Shown: positions 20,305 through 30,932 of the stretch, one piece after another
Position numbering within the stretch: position 1 is the stretch's first letter
Layout of the letters: the number at the start of each line of letters is the position of its first letter
Origin: Arsenophonus sp964026495
GTDB lineage: Bacteria > Pseudomonadota > Gammaproteobacteria > Enterobacterales > Enterobacteriaceae
Reading direction: 5' to 3'
Length of the DNA: 64,000 bases
Assembly (NCBI RefSeq): GCF_964026495.1
Contig: NZ_OZ032148.1
Span: forward strand, 620,001 to 684,000
Translations under genes and position numbers: made by a program
Notes under the pieces: generated by a model
Seen by the model: the letters and a program-made list of their open reading frames with translations, nothing else
The model's database searches: none
What the model was told of the DNA's origin: nothing

Positions 20305-21981
20305 TCATTCACCTTTAGCTACTTTAAATGCTTCCGCCATAGCATTATTGATAAAATCACTACTTTCTTTTTTACTTACAGTAGTGACTGAATCTTTTTC
20401 ATTAACTTCATCTTTTGCATAAAACGATAAAACAATTATACGATTTTTTCTATCAACACCAGTATATTTAGCTTCAACAATATCACCAATTTTAAACATA
20501 TTATAAACATCTTCTTGCAAACGATCATGAGCAATATCTGATATACGTAAATAACCTTCAACACCTGAGGCTAATTCAATAGTAATTCCTTTTTCCTCAA
20601 CCAAAAGTACTTTGCCACTAACAATAATACCTTTTTTATGAGTAGATAAATAACTATTAAATGGATCCTCACCTAATTGTTTAATTCCTAATGAAATACG
20701 TTCACGTTCAGCATCAACTTGTAGTACAACAGCAGAAATTTCATCCCCTTTTTTATATTCACGTACCGCTTGTTCACCTGGGATATCCCACGATATATCA
20801 GATAAATGAACTAAACCATCAATGCCACCTTCCAAACCAATAAAAATACCAAAATCAGTAATAGATTTTATTTTTCCTTCAACACGATCATTTTTATTAT
20901 GTATTTCTGCAAATTTTTGCCATGGATTTGGTTGACATTGTTTCAAACCTAATGAAATACGACGTCGTTCTTCATCAATATCCAAAACCATAATTTCAAC
21001 AATATCAGATACATTAACAACTTTAGATGGATGAATATTTTTATTAGTCCAATCCATTTCAGAAACATGCACTAAACCTTCAACACCTTCTTCTATCTCA
21101 ACGAAACAACCATAATCAGTAAGATTAGTTACACGTCCTTTCAATTTAGTTTTTTCTGGATAACGTTTAGCAATTTCTACCCATGGATCTTCTCCAAGTT
21201 GTTTCAAACCTAAAGAAACACGTGTTCTATCTCTATCAAATTTTAATATTTTAACATTAATATCATCACCAACATTAACAATCTCACTGGGATGTTTTAC
21301 TCGTTTCCAAGCCATATCAGTAATATGCAATAAACCATCAACTCCACCTAAATCAACAAATGCACCATATTCAGTTAAATTTTTGACAATACCTTTAACT
21401 TCCTTACCTTCTTGTAAATTTTCAAGCAAATGAGTACGTTCAGCACTATTTTCAGATTCAATCACGGAACGTCTTGACACAACAACGTTATTACGTTTTT
21501 GATCTAATTTAATAACTTTAAATTCAAGTTCTTGATTTTCTAAATTAACGGTATCACGAACAGGACGTACATCTACCAATGATCCGGGCAAAAATGCACG
21601 AATACCTCTTAATTCTACAGTAAAACCACCTTTTACTTTACCATTAATAATTCCAATTACTGTTTCACTATTTTCATAAGCTTTTTCTAACATTAACCAA
21701 GCTTCATGTCTCTTTGCTTTTTCACGAGATAAAATCGTTTCACCAAAACCATCTTCTACTGCGTCTAAAGCAACATCAATTTTATCACCAATTTTAATTT
21801 CTAACTCACCCTGTACATTTTTAAATTGATCTATCGGAATTGCTGATTCTGACTTCAAACCTGCATCAATTAATACTATATCTTTATCTATAGCAACAAC
21901 AATACCATTAACAATAGCACCTGTGCGAGTTTCAATACTTTGTAAAGATTTTTTAAAAAGTTCAGCAAACGATTCTGTCAT
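20305..21981 (-). CDS. rpsA: 30S ribosomal protein S1
   Basis: The mRNA-binding S1 protein of the small subunit, needed to start translation on structured or weakly SD-led messages. From MTESFAELFKKSLQSIETR it has 558 residues (E. coli 557). Six OB-fold S1 repeats are visible: two N-terminal ones (GAIVNGIVVAIDKDIVLIDA, then GKVKGGFTVELRGIRAFLPG), and four RNA-binding ones, e.g. GIVKNLTEYGAFVDLGGVDG, GRVTNLTDYGCFVEIEEGVE, GKIKSITDFGIFIGLEGGID. The C-terminus ends NNAMAEAFKVAKGE. Thirteen upstream codons are open but foreign to the family. In E. coli the gene is autoregulated through its leader; here the leader after cmk is 174 bases. Confidence 0.98.
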   Translation of the reverse strand: MTESFAELFKKSLQSIETRTGAIVNGIVVAIDKDIVLIDAGLKSESAIPIDQFKNVQGELEIKIGDKIDVALDAVEDGFGETILSREKAKRHEAWLMLEKAYENSETVIGIINGKVKGGFTVELRGIRAFLPGSLVDVRPVRDTVNLENQELEFKVIKLDQKRNNVVVSRRSVIESENSAERTHLLENLQEGKEVKGIVKNLTEYGAFVDLGGVDGLLHITDMAWKRVKHPSEIVNVGDDINVKILKFDRDRTRVSLGLKQLGEDPWVEIAKRYPEKTKLKGRVTNLTDYGCFVEIEEGVEGLVHVSEMDWTNKNIHPSKVVNVSDIVEIMVLDIDEERRRISLGLKQCQPNPWQKFAEIHNKNDRVEGKIKSITDFGIFIGLEGGIDGLVHLSDISWDIPGEQAVREYKKGDEISAVVLQVDAERERISLGIKQLGEDPFNSYLSTHKKGIIVSGKVLLVEEKGITIELASGVEGYLRISDIAHDRLQEDVYNMFKIGDIVEAKYTGVDRKNRIIVLSFYAKDEVNEKDSVTTVSKKESSDFINNAMAEAFKVAKGE

Positions 21982-22155
21982 AGTAAGATCTTCAAAAATT
22001 TTAATTTTTAATTTTCCCATTTAACATCCTGATAAATGGTTTTTATGTATATTTTGCAACATTCCTTGCAGCAAATCTTTTTTGAATCAAATAAAAATCA
22101 AAGCTATAACGACAAAAATACAATAGATATAACTATTATGTCAATATTCATCGTA

Positions 22156-22839
22156 TTATATTGATAATATTCGCTTTTTTATATAATCAAGTGCCTTTTT
22201 AATCACTCCTTTAATGGATAATTTTGTTGAATCTAAAATATAAGCATCTTTTGCAGGTCTCAATGGTGCTATTATTCTATGACGATCACGATAATCACGT
22301 TTTTTAATATCAACTAAAAGATTGCTTAATTTTACATCAAAACCTTTTTTTTGTAACTGTTCCATACGTCGACGAGCACATTCCCCAGGTGTTGCATTAA
22401 GAAAAATTTTTATTGGTGCATCAGGAAATACTACAGTTCCCATATCACGTCCATCAGCAATTAAACCTGGTTTCATACGAAACTCTCTTTGCCTACTTAA
22501 TAATGCTTTTCTCACTTCAGGAAAAATTGCTGTAAGAGATGCAATATTACTAATTTTATCTCTACGAATTTCATTGCTAACTTCTTCTCCTTCAAGAAAA
22601 ACACTTAATTCTTTATTTCTAGTTTCAAAAGATACATCAAGATTAGCTGCTAGGGGGATCAATGCTCTTTCAGATTTAATATCTACATGATGATATAATG
22701 CTGCTAAAGCAAGAACACGATAAATAGCACCAGAATCAAGTAACTGCCAACCTAATTCATTTGCTAATGCTTGAGATAATGTACCTTTACCAACTCCACT
22801 TGGACCATCAACTGTAATAACAGGTGGTACAACTACCAT
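22156..22839 (-). CDS. cmk: Cytidylate kinase
   Basis: Phosphorylates CMP and dCMP to the diphosphates with ATP. It has 227 residues, the usual length for the family. The P-loop is in VITVDGPSGVGKGTLSQALA; the CMP-binding insert follows the first third (ALAALYHHVD to SNIASLTAIFPEVR); the catalytic segment GLIADGRDMGTVVFPDAPIK holds the DGRD substrate-binding motif, and the lid reads RDYRDRHRIIAPLRPAKDA. A strong ribosome site, AAGGAGGAG, stands 6 bases before the ATG, one of the best in the window. It precedes rpsA and follows aroA on the same strand; the E. coli gene ycaL between aroA and cmk is absent. Confidence 0.97.
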   Translation of the reverse strand: MVVVPPVITVDGPSGVGKGTLSQALANELGWQLLDSGAIYRVLALAALYHHVDIKSERALIPLAANLDVSFETRNKELSVFLEGEEVSNEIRRDKISNIASLTAIFPEVRKALLSRQREFRMKPGLIADGRDMGTVVFPDAPIKIFLNATPGECARRRMEQLQKKGFDVKLSNLLVDIKKRDYRDRHRIIAPLRPAKDAYILDSTKLSIKGVIKKALDYIKKRILSI

Positions 22840-22948
22840 TTATACTCCTCCTTGTTTTGATAGAATTTTTTTCAGAAACTCATGCTTTAAATTTAATTAT
22901 TATGATTTACCTTATTATACTTCATTATGCTTCATTTATAACATTATA

Positions 22949-24232
22949 TTATCGATAACTTAACATTTCTAATTTTTCAAAATACTTGGGAAAAGTTTTA
23001 GCGACACAATCAGGGTATACAATTGTAACCGGGGTATTAGATAAAGCAATAAGCGAAAAACACATAGCAATACGATGATCATTATACGTCATTATTTTTG
23101 CATAATTCAATTTTTTAGGTGCTAATATCTGAATATAGTCATATCCTTCTTTAATTTGCACTCCAAGTTTTCGTAATTCAAATGCCATTGCACTTAATCG
23201 ATCACTTTCTTTTACTCGCCAATTATAAATATTGCGAATAATTGTTTCACCATCAGCAAAAATCCCTAAAATAGCAATTGTCATAGCTACATCAGGAATC
23301 TCATTCAAGTCCATATCAATTCCGATTAATTTATTACGTTTACATTCAATAAAATTTTTTCCTAAAAAAACTTTAGCTCCCATTTCCTTAAGAACATCAG
23401 CAAATTTTATGTCACCCTGCAAACTATTTTTTCCAACACCTTGCACTCTAACAATACCACCTTTTATTGCTGCTGCAGCTAAAAAATATGAAGCAGAAGA
23501 AGCATCACCTTCTATAACATACTCTCCTGGAGAAATATATTGTTGTTGAGACTTAATATAAAATTTATAATAAAATTCATTTTCTACTTCAACCCCAAAA
23601 TCACGCATTAATCTAAGCGTAATATCAACATACGGTTTTGAAGCAAGATTACCTTTTACTTGAATAATAGAATTATGGGATGCTAAAGGTGCTGCAATCA
23701 AAATAGCTGTCAAAAATTGACTAGAAATATGGCAATCTAAAGTAATATGCTCACTACCATAAAATCCTCCTTTTATTTTTATCGGTGGATACCCATCTTG
23801 CTCAAGATACTCAATTTTTGCACCACCTTGCTGTAATGCTTGAATTAAATGCAAAATTGGACGTTTTTTCATTCTAGGATCTCCAGTTAACACAATATCA
23901 TTATTACTTAAAGATAAAACTGCAGTTAATGGACGAATTGCTGTACCTGCATTTCCTAGAAAAATTTCTAAACCTTTTTTATAATCAAAAAAATTACCGA
24001 TACCTTTTATAATACATGTTTTACGATTATTAGATAATTGATATTCAACACCTAAAATTTTTAAAGCTTTTAACATGTAAAAAATATCAGTACTATCCAA
24101 TAAATTAGTTAATATTGTTTGACCTTTTGCTAATGCAGATAACAAAAGTACTCTATTAGAAATACTTTTTGAACCAGGTAAATTAATAATACCTTCAACA
24201 TAAGAAATAGGTTGTATAGTTAAAGTTTGCAT
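22949..24232 (-). CDS. aroA: 5-enolpyruvylshikimate-3-phosphate synthase
   Basis: Sixth shikimate-pathway step, joining shikimate 3-phosphate and phosphoenolpyruvate to EPSP on the way to chorismate. The protein has 427 residues, as in E. coli. The S3P/PEP-binding N-terminus reads INLPGSKSISNRVLLLSALA; the PEP-binding loop is LFLGNAGTAIRPLTAVL (class I glyphosate-sensitive type, with Gly-Asn-Ala-Gly-Thr-Ala-X-Arg-Pro); the S3P loop SSQFLTAILIAAPLA and the C-terminal MTYNDHRIAMCFSLIALS and CVAKTFPKYFE are all present. I start at the ATG rather than at the TTG one codon upstream. It lies 111 bases after serC, in the serC-aroA pair typical of enterics. Confidence 0.98.
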   Translation of the reverse strand: MQTLTIQPISYVEGIINLPGSKSISNRVLLLSALAKGQTILTNLLDSTDIFYMLKALKILGVEYQLSNNRKTCIIKGIGNFFDYKKGLEIFLGNAGTAIRPLTAVLSLSNNDIVLTGDPRMKKRPILHLIQALQQGGAKIEYLEQDGYPPIKIKGGFYGSEHITLDCHISSQFLTAILIAAPLASHNSIIQVKGNLASKPYVDITLRLMRDFGVEVENEFYYKFYIKSQQQYISPGEYVIEGDASSASYFLAAAAIKGGIVRVQGVGKNSLQGDIKFADVLKEMGAKVFLGKNFIECKRNKLIGIDMDLNEIPDVAMTIAILGIFADGETIIRNIYNWRVKESDRLSAMAFELRKLGVQIKEGYDYIQILAPKKLNYAKIMTYNDHRIAMCFSLIALSNTPVTIVYPDCVAKTFPKYFEKLEMLSYR

Positions 24233-24343
24233 CAAAAAATATTACAAAAATTTTAGTAAGATAATATATTTTATAATTATAATACATTTATAGTATTCAT
24301 GTTACGTATAAATTCGTAATTTAAAAACAAAAAACAATGTAAC

Positions 24344-25432
24344 TTATTTATTCTGATATTCAAAATGCATCATAAACTTAACAAGCTTATTTACACCATC
24401 CAAAGGCATAGCATTATAAATTGAAGCACGTATGCCTCCTTTTGTTTTATGCCCTTTAAGAAAAAGCAATCCTTTTCTTTTAGCTTCTTTTACAAATTCA
24501 ACATCTAAACCATCTTTTATTATTTTAAAGGGGATATTCATTAATGATCGATTGAAAGGATGAATTCGATTAATATAAAATTTACTATTATCAATAATAT
24601 CATATAATAATCTAGCTTTTTCTTCATTTCGTTTTGCTATTTCTGTTAATCCACCTTGTTCTTGAAGCCACTTAAAAACTAAACTTGATAAATACCATGA
24701 AAAAGTAGAAGGTGTATTATACATTGATTTATTATTAGCCAATAAAGTATAATTAAAGACAGAAGGTGTAGATTCTCTAGGATTCCCTAATAAATCTTCT
24801 CGAATAATTAGTAATGTAATACCTGCTGGCCCAATATTTTTTTGTGCACCTGCATAAATCACTCCAAATCGACTTACATCGAGCGGTTCCGATAATATTG
24901 CTGAAGAATAATCAACAATAACAGTCTTGTTTGATGAAAAATTAGGTAATGAACGACAAGCAATACCATCAATTGTTTCATTAGGACAATAATGTAAGTA
25001 CTTTGCACTACTACTTAATAACCAATCATCCATGGATTTTATAGTTATATAATCAGAATTTTCTTTTATAATATTAATTTTATTAACAATGGAATATTTT
25101 TTAGCTTCATTTGCAGCACACTGTGACCAATACCCATTAATAATATAATCTACTATTTCATTACATTGAAATAAATTTAATGGCAATGCCGAAAATTGTC
25201 CTCTGGCACCACCATGGCAAAAAAGAACTTTATAATTTTTAGGTATTTTAAGTAATACACGTAAATTTTCTTCAGCTTGTTCCACAATTTCTAAAAATTC
25301 TTCGCTACGATGGCTAATTTCCATAACAGAAACACCCATACCATTCCAATTACAAAGTTCTTGTTTTGCACGTTGTAAAACTTCTACTGGCAACATAGCT
25401 GGACCAGCACTAAAATTATATATTTTAGTCAT
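24344..25432 (-). CDS. serC: Phosphoserine aminotransferase
   Basis: PLP enzyme that transaminates 3-phosphohydroxypyruvate to phosphoserine, and in pyridoxal phosphate synthesis converts 3-hydroxy-4-phospho-oxobutanoate to 4-phospho-threonine. The 362 residues match E. coli. The N-terminus reads IYNFSAGPAMLPVEVLQRAK; FCHGGARGQFSALPLNLF binds cofactor phosphate; the Schiff-base lysine is in YAGAQKNIGPAGITLLI; the C-terminal segment GHKTKGGIRASIYNAMP binds substrate carboxylate. With no other serine gene in this window it may be kept for vitamin B6, as in some vitamin-supplying symbionts; that is inference. It heads the block read through aroA, cmk, rpsA and ihfB. Confidence 0.97.
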   Translation of the reverse strand: MTKIYNFSAGPAMLPVEVLQRAKQELCNWNGMGVSVMEISHRSEEFLEIVEQAEENLRVLLKIPKNYKVLFCHGGARGQFSALPLNLFQCNEIVDYIINGYWSQCAANEAKKYSIVNKINIIKENSDYITIKSMDDWLLSSSAKYLHYCPNETIDGIACRSLPNFSSNKTVIVDYSSAILSEPLDVSRFGVIYAGAQKNIGPAGITLLIIREDLLGNPRESTPSVFNYTLLANNKSMYNTPSTFSWYLSSLVFKWLQEQGGLTEIAKRNEEKARLLYDIIDNSKFYINRIHPFNRSLMNIPFKIIKDGLDVEFVKEAKRKGLLFLKGHKTKGGIRASIYNAMPLDGVNKLVKFMMHFEYQNK

Positions 25433-26544
25433 TAAGATACTCTATATTGATAATTTTAGCTTGCAGTGAGATATAGCAAAAATTAGTAATAACATTAAAA
25501 ATAAATTTCTAATTAGAAATTTATTTTTAAATATAATAATATTTTTATATTTAAAAATAAAAATACATTTAAAAAACATAATATTTAGTAAGAGTATATC
25601 CTAAATAACAAAACTAATCTTAAAATAATTAATACTAATTTCTATAAATGTAAGAATTATTAAAAATAATAGTGATTTAATGTTATGCATCAATTTTCAA
25701 TTTTAAATCATCATATCTATATTAAAAAATTAATATTTTAAAATATATAAAATACTGAAAATAATACTTTTAAATTTTTTTATTATTTTATAATTCATAG
25801 ATAAGAATTGATATTATTTAAATAGATTATCTATAAATTTTACAAAAAAATACAAACATATAGATTAGTTTTTTACATAAGATATTAAGAATCTCTTTAT
25901 GAACATAATAATACATAAAATTCTATTTTCTATGATTAATATCAAAAAAATAATGAATTAAAATTATAGTTCTAAATAATGTAAAAATAAATTACAAACA
26001 TTCTTATTTACTATTATAAAATTTATTTTAATAACTCTAAGCTTTATATAAAAAATGCATAAAAAAAGAATATGTAATTTTCTGTTTCAAAAATTATTTT
26101 TGCGCTCCTAAAATTTTTCTCTTCTAAAAAATTCGATTGCAAAGTCTTCATATAATTTTTTCAAAAAAAATAAAAACCGTATACTAATTTTATATAAATA
26201 ATTTTTAAATTAAAACTATATATTAACTGCATATTAATAACTACATATTAATAAATAATATTAAGAGAATTTACAAAAACATACGCATGTATGAATATTA
26301 CGCAAAATATAGCATTGATTAATATATGATATATCAATTATGAAAATAGCAAAAAACCATAATTTTATTTTAAATAATTTATATTGAAATTAGCAAATAT
26401 GAATATTTATATAAAACTTAAAAATCCATATAGCCAATAGTAAAATAATCTAAAAATTATTTATTAATTTATATATATCAACAATCATCAAATATAAATA
26501 TAAAAATTAAACATAATTCTTTATTTTTATAGTTTATATAAAAA
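25433..26544. other. 1.1-kb gene-free gap, serC to grxD
   Basis: No gene is recognisable. A stretch near 26085-26180 has somewhat more G and C (TTTTTGCGCTCC, TCGATTGCAAAGTC) and may be a remnant, but no reading frame gives a family match. The serC promoter should lie near 25433-25550. Confidence 0.5.
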
Positions 26545-26898
26545 TTATTCACTATTTAATATGTGTTTTTTTGTAATATAATATTTATTAGCAATTTGAC
26601 TAATTAAATTTTGTAATTCACCTTTTTCATACATTTCAACTATAATATCACAACCACCAATTAATTCACTTTCAACCCATAATTGGGGGAATGTTGGCCA
26701 ATTAGCATACTTAGGTAATGCAATACGAATATCGGGATATTCTAAAATATCTATATAAGCAAAACGTGCAGAACAAGCAAAAAGAATTTGTGCAGCTTTT
26801 GCTGAAAAACCACAATTGGGAAATTTAGGAGAACCTTTCATATACAAAAGAATTGGATTTTTTTTTATTTGCTGTTCAATTTTTTTTAAAACATTCAT
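26545..26898 (-). CDS. grxD: Monothiol glutaredoxin 4
   Basis: CGFS-type glutaredoxin that binds and transfers [2Fe-2S] clusters, with BolA as partner; cytoplasmic. The protein has 117 residues from the chosen ATG (E. coli GrxD 115). The motif is in YMKGSPKFPNCGFSAKAAQI; the glutathione/cis-proline region reads ANWPTFPQLWVESELIGGCD, followed by EMYEKGELQNLI. Twenty-nine upstream codons are open, but an AGGAAAT site right before MNVLKKIEQQIKKNPILLYM and family alignment fix this start. It stands alone, about 1.3 kb from sufD, with which it shares Fe-S metabolism. Confidence 0.96.
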   Translation of the reverse strand: MNVLKKIEQQIKKNPILLYMKGSPKFPNCGFSAKAAQILFACSARFAYIDILEYPDIRIALPKYANWPTFPQLWVESELIGGCDIIVEMYEKGELQNLISQIANKYYITKKHILNSE

Positions 26899-28241
26899 TT
26901 TTATTTCCTGTACACCTACTTTATAAAATGTATTGACATATTTTTGTAATATATAACATTTTGTTAAAATACTTTTAAGAAACACTGAATATTTATATCT
27001 ATAATATTTATTATATATTAAAATATTAAAAGTAAAAAAATAAAAATAAAACTATCAAAAATTTTTTTTATAATTACAAAACAAAAAATTAATACTTTAA
27101 AAATATATATTGATATAAAATGAATTTTATATAATTAATTTTAAAAATCAAAATAAATATTTAAGTTTTATTATATGATCGAATGCTAAAAAATTCTTTT
27201 AAAAAAATGAATAAAAAATAATTTTTGTATTTTAAAATATAATCTAATAAATAAATAGTTTTTTGAAAAAACTGTACATAAGATTTTTATGTCAATCTCA
27301 ATTATTAAAAATATTAACTAGAAAAATAGAAAATATAATTTTCTAAAAAATAATTTTTATTACATATACTATCTTATAATATTCAAAAAATCATTCAATA
27401 TCTTTTTGATATCATAAAAAAAGATGGCATTATTTCCTTCTTTCATTACAGTAAAAATAAATCTTTTATACGTAAAAACTATTTATAAAATAAAAAAATA
27501 CAATTAAAAATTGTCAATGTTATAATAATATAGACAATATATACATTGTTTAAATGTATCAACATTATAAAAAAATTTATTTTTATACTTAAAATCATTA
27601 CAATAAATCTTATTTACAAGAGAAAAAATACATTTTATGTAAATAAATGATTATTTATATTTGTTATTCTGATAAATTCTGATAATGCAATCTTCATAAT
27701 TTTCTTATATAAAAAAGAATTATTTTTCTATTTGATTATATTCAACATACATTAATTTTAAAGATAAATAATTTTATTAAATAAATATGTTATTTATTAA
27801 ATTTAATCTCTTCTTTAATTTAATAATATTTTTTACAAAAATTTAATAATTTTTTAATTGTTTTATAATCAATTGATTCTATCTAAAAATTACCACTAAT
27901 CTTATATATCATTAATGATTTAAATAATCAAAATTAAAAATATATAAAACAAATAAAAAAGAAAGATTACTATTGCTAGTATATACTTTATGATATAATG
28001 TATAAAAATTATATTTTAGTGTAAATATTTATCAATAAGAAAATTATATTTATAATTAAATAATCGTATTAATTTCATTAGATTCATTAGAAAAAAAATT
28101 TTGATATAAAAAATCATATATTTTTAAACAAAATATACTTTTTACTTGTATATTTCATGCTGAAAATAATAAAAAATATTTTAAAATTCATAAATTTTAT
28201 GCAAAAAATATTATTAAATATAATAAAAATACATAAAAAAT
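26899..28241. other. 1.3-kb gene-free gap, sufD to grxD (sufS/sufE expected)
   Basis: In the enteric suf operon sufS and sufE follow sufD, which would place them here on the minus strand. I see no PLP-lysine motif, SufE cysteine loop or other recognisable remnant; frames are short and low-complexity. Decay beyond recognition or rearrangement cannot be told apart by eye. Confidence 0.5.
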
Positions 28242-29561
28242 CTATATGAAAGATTGTCGAACAAGATTTTTTACTTTCTTTTTTATAATATCATTATGAA
28301 TATTTTTACTTACTTCATCTGTGAATGCAACCATAATTATATGCTGAGCATCTTGAACATGAATACCTCGTGAACGAAGATAAAATAATTGTTCAATATC
28401 AATACCTCCCACAGTAGCAGCATGCGTGCATTGAACATCATCAGCATAAATTTCTAACTGTGGTTTTGTATTTACTTCTGCTTCTTTTCCTAATAATAAA
28501 TTGTTATTTTTCATCTGTGCAGAAGTGTTTACTGCTTTTTTTGAAACTTTAATTACACCATCAAAAATAGCTTTACTATTATTTAATGCAATAGATTTAT
28601 GTAATTGATAACTTTGAGAAAATGGCTCATTATGTTCAAGATAAGTTTTTATATCAATAATTTGCTTATTTTTAGGTAAAAATAAACTATTCAAAAATAA
28701 TGTACTACCTTTACCTTTTAAATTACTACTTGTATGATGTCGAGATAATTTAGAACCAATGAAAATGCCAATGCTTCTAATGTTACTAGTTTTTCTAGCA
28801 ACAAAATCATCATGAGAAAAATGAAAACTTTGTTTATTTTCAAAATTAAGTTTTATATGATTTAAAAAACCATTATCACTAATGTTAGCTGTAAAGCGAC
28901 TTCCAGTTAAATGTGGTTGATGATTCAAGGAAACAAAATGTTCAATCACTTGTGCTTTACTATTAACTCCAATTTCTAAATGATAACGATAATGACTAGT
29001 ATTAATATGATGACTAGAGTTTGATCCTGAAGTAATATTCAAGATATAAAGTGGTTTTTCTACTAACTGATTAGAATCCAGCTTAATTAATAATGGTTGA
29101 ATAGACAAACTTTCTGTCAAATATAAGAATATATCATTATTAAGAATAGGCACTGGGAATTTTTTCATGACATCCTGAAGATTGTGAATCTGATAAGGAA
29201 AAAAATCATCACTACTTAAGTTAGGAATAAAATATCCATCAATTAAAACAATTCTCCATCCATCTAAATTAGTAATACCTATATCTTTGAAACTTTTAAA
29301 GTGAATATTATGAAATGTATTATTAGTTAACTGATATTTAGCAGTTAATAGCTCTTTTAAAGGAGTATAATGCCATGCTTCATCTTTAAATAATGGAAAT
29401 CCTATTTTTTCTACTAAATTCCAATAATTTATTGCTTCTTGTTCATTTGCTCTTTTACTACTATAAAAAATATCTGAAAAATGTTTTAATGCTTGTTGAT
29501 TTAACATTTCCATTTGAATTTTTTCTTCTTTTTTTTTGCACTTTATCAATAAATCAAGCAT
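28242..29561 (-). CDS. sufD: Fe-S cluster assembly protein SufD
   Basis: Scaffold subunit of the SufBCD complex that assembles Fe-S clusters under stress. The frame has 439 residues (E. coli 423). Conserved stretches include NYWNLVEKIGFPLFKDEAWHYTPL, split here as WNLVEKIGFPLF and DEAWHYTPLKELL, VIEHFVSLNHQPHLTGSRFT, SKAIFDGVIKVSKKAVNTSA, and the beta-helix/C-terminal LEIYADDVQCTHAATVGGID and FYLRSRGIHVQDAQHIIMVAF, which contains the histidine used at the SufB-SufD interface. The start is uncertain: an AGGT site precedes the ATG at 29561, while family length favours an ATG at 29513. No sufA, B, C, S or E flanks it, so partners must be elsewhere or lost. Confidence 0.94.
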   Translation of the reverse strand: MLDLLIKCKKKEEKIQMEMLNQQALKHFSDIFYSSKRANEQEAINYWNLVEKIGFPLFKDEAWHYTPLKELLTAKYQLTNNTFHNIHFKSFKDIGITNLDGWRIVLIDGYFIPNLSSDDFFPYQIHNLQDVMKKFPVPILNNDIFLYLTESLSIQPLLIKLDSNQLVEKPLYILNITSGSNSSHHINTSHYRYHLEIGVNSKAQVIEHFVSLNHQPHLTGSRFTANISDNGFLNHIKLNFENKQSFHFSHDDFVARKTSNIRSIGIFIGSKLSRHHTSSNLKGKGSTLFLNSLFLPKNKQIIDIKTYLEHNEPFSQSYQLHKSIALNNSKAIFDGVIKVSKKAVNTSAQMKNNNLLLGKEAEVNTKPQLEIYADDVQCTHAATVGGIDIEQLFYLRSRGIHVQDAQHIIMVAFTDEVSKNIHNDIIKKKVKNLVRQSFI

Positions 29562-30219
29562 AATTTTTCTACCTAAACAATATTTAAATAATATTCAATA
29601 ATCAAACAATTATTTACAAATAATTTATATTATTAATAATGTTGATATCATAGTAAAAACTAAAGATTTTTAAAAAATTTTTTAAAAATAAAAAATAAAT
29701 GGCAAAACAGAGTAATGCAATTTTTTATTTTGATGTTCAGAAAAAAACATAAACAATTTTAAAAAAATTATTATATAAAAACATTTTTATAGACAAATTC
29801 TATTAAAAAAAATAATTCTTATTCTTTATTATTACTTAATTTGTAAGTTATTATAATACAATATTCTTAATATTAAAAAATAAAAAATATAATTTCTAAA
29901 ATATTTTTCTTATTTTCTACTAATCAAAAATTTTTATAAATTAATTTTTTTTAGAAAATATATAATTAGAAATATCAAAATTATTAAATTCATAATTAAT
30001 ATTAATTATTTAATATTTTCCCCATGACTAAATTTTTTTAACAAATTTTATTTTTAATTTTCTTATATCTTAAATTAATATATATTTAAAAACTATTCTT
30101 TCATATATTTTTAAAATAAAAATACAAAATTTTTTAAAAATCATAAAAATCAGTTTTAAAAAAATTAAAATTACTAATTGAATGCTCTTATAGAGAATTA
30201 TCAAAAATAAATAATAACT
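29562..30219. other. Gene-free gap upstream of sufD (sufC expected)
   Basis: sufC would lie here in an intact suf operon. No Walker A or ABC signature is readable on the minus strand. The sequence is almost entirely A/T. Confidence 0.5.
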
Positions 30220-30249
30220 ATCATTTTTTTACTCAAGTAAAAAAATGAT
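30220..30249 (-). terminator. Hairpin after the bactofilin gene, candidate terminator
   Basis: Two exact 14-base arms, ATCATTTTTTTACT and AGTAAAAAAATGAT, enclose CA. It begins 47 bases after the bactofilin stop. The arms themselves hold T7/A7 runs, which could act as the U-tract of a bidirectional terminator. Confidence 0.55.
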
Positions 30250-30296
30250 TATATAATATGTTATATAAAATTTAAATATATTAATATAATTAATAA

Positions 30297-30932
30297 TTAT
30301 TGTTTAAGATTTTTTTTTTCTGGATTCTCTTTTAAAGAAAGAGAATGCCCGATATTTATTTTCTTTTTTTCATACTGAATATCCTTTTTAAAATCATTAA
30401 ATTCAGGTATTTTTTTATTTAAATCTAAAGTAATTTTTTTTGATGTCCCAATAAAAAATCCACCATCTTCAATTGATAAATTTTCACTAAAAATTTCACC
30501 TTCTATTATACCATTTAGCTGAATTTGAATAACATTAGATTCCACACGACCATCAATTTTACCATGAATAATAATTTTTTTTGCTAAAATACTACCTGTA
30601 ACCATACCATTTTTTGTAATAATAACGGTATTTTCTTTGCAAAAAATATTTCCAACATATTTACCATCAATAAATATATCTGAATCTGATATAATATCTC
30701 CAGTAAAACAAGTTTCAGAACATATAATTGTTTTTTTATCATTTTCAATTTTCTTTTTTTTATTTTTTATATCTTCTATTTCTTTTTTCTTAAACAAAAT
30801 ATTTCTCCTAAAATAATAGATAATAAGAAAACTAGAGATTAATCCGGTACCAAAAGAAATCCAAAAAAATCCATTAAAATACATAATAATAGATAGGCAC
30901 CATGTAATAATGGCTACGTTGATTAATCGCAC
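30297..30932 (-). CDS. ccmA: Membrane-anchored bactofilin (CcmA-like)
   Basis: Bactofilins form cytoskeletal filaments from a right-handed beta-helix and guide cell shape or murein enzymes. Two N-terminal membrane helices (INVAIITWCLSIIMYFNG and ISFGTGLISSFLIIYYF) are followed by a Lys/Glu-rich linker to about residue 70, then a beta-helical core of short glycine turns: FTGDIISDSDIFIDGKYVGN, NGMVTGSILAKKIIIHGKID and LNGIIEGEIFSENLSIEDGG. This layout is that of P. mirabilis CcmA (from memory), not of the soluble Caulobacter type. A GGAGG site is 5 bases before a GTG at 30932 and overlaps the ATG four codons upstream (30944), so I prefer the GTG. The tail from about residue 165 is low-complexity and basic. 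No neighbour hints at a partner; amiD and murJ are nearby murein genes. The symbol is by analogy. Confidence 0.8.
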   Translation of the reverse strand: MRLINVAIITWCLSIIMYFNGFFWISFGTGLISSFLIIYYFRRNILFKKKEIEDIKNKKKKIENDKKTIICSETCFTGDIISDSDIFIDGKYVGNIFCKENTVIITKNGMVTGSILAKKIIIHGKIDGRVESNVIQIQLNGIIEGEIFSENLSIEDGGFFIGTSKKITLDLNKKIPEFNDFKKDIQYEKKKINIGHSLSLKENPEKKNLKQ

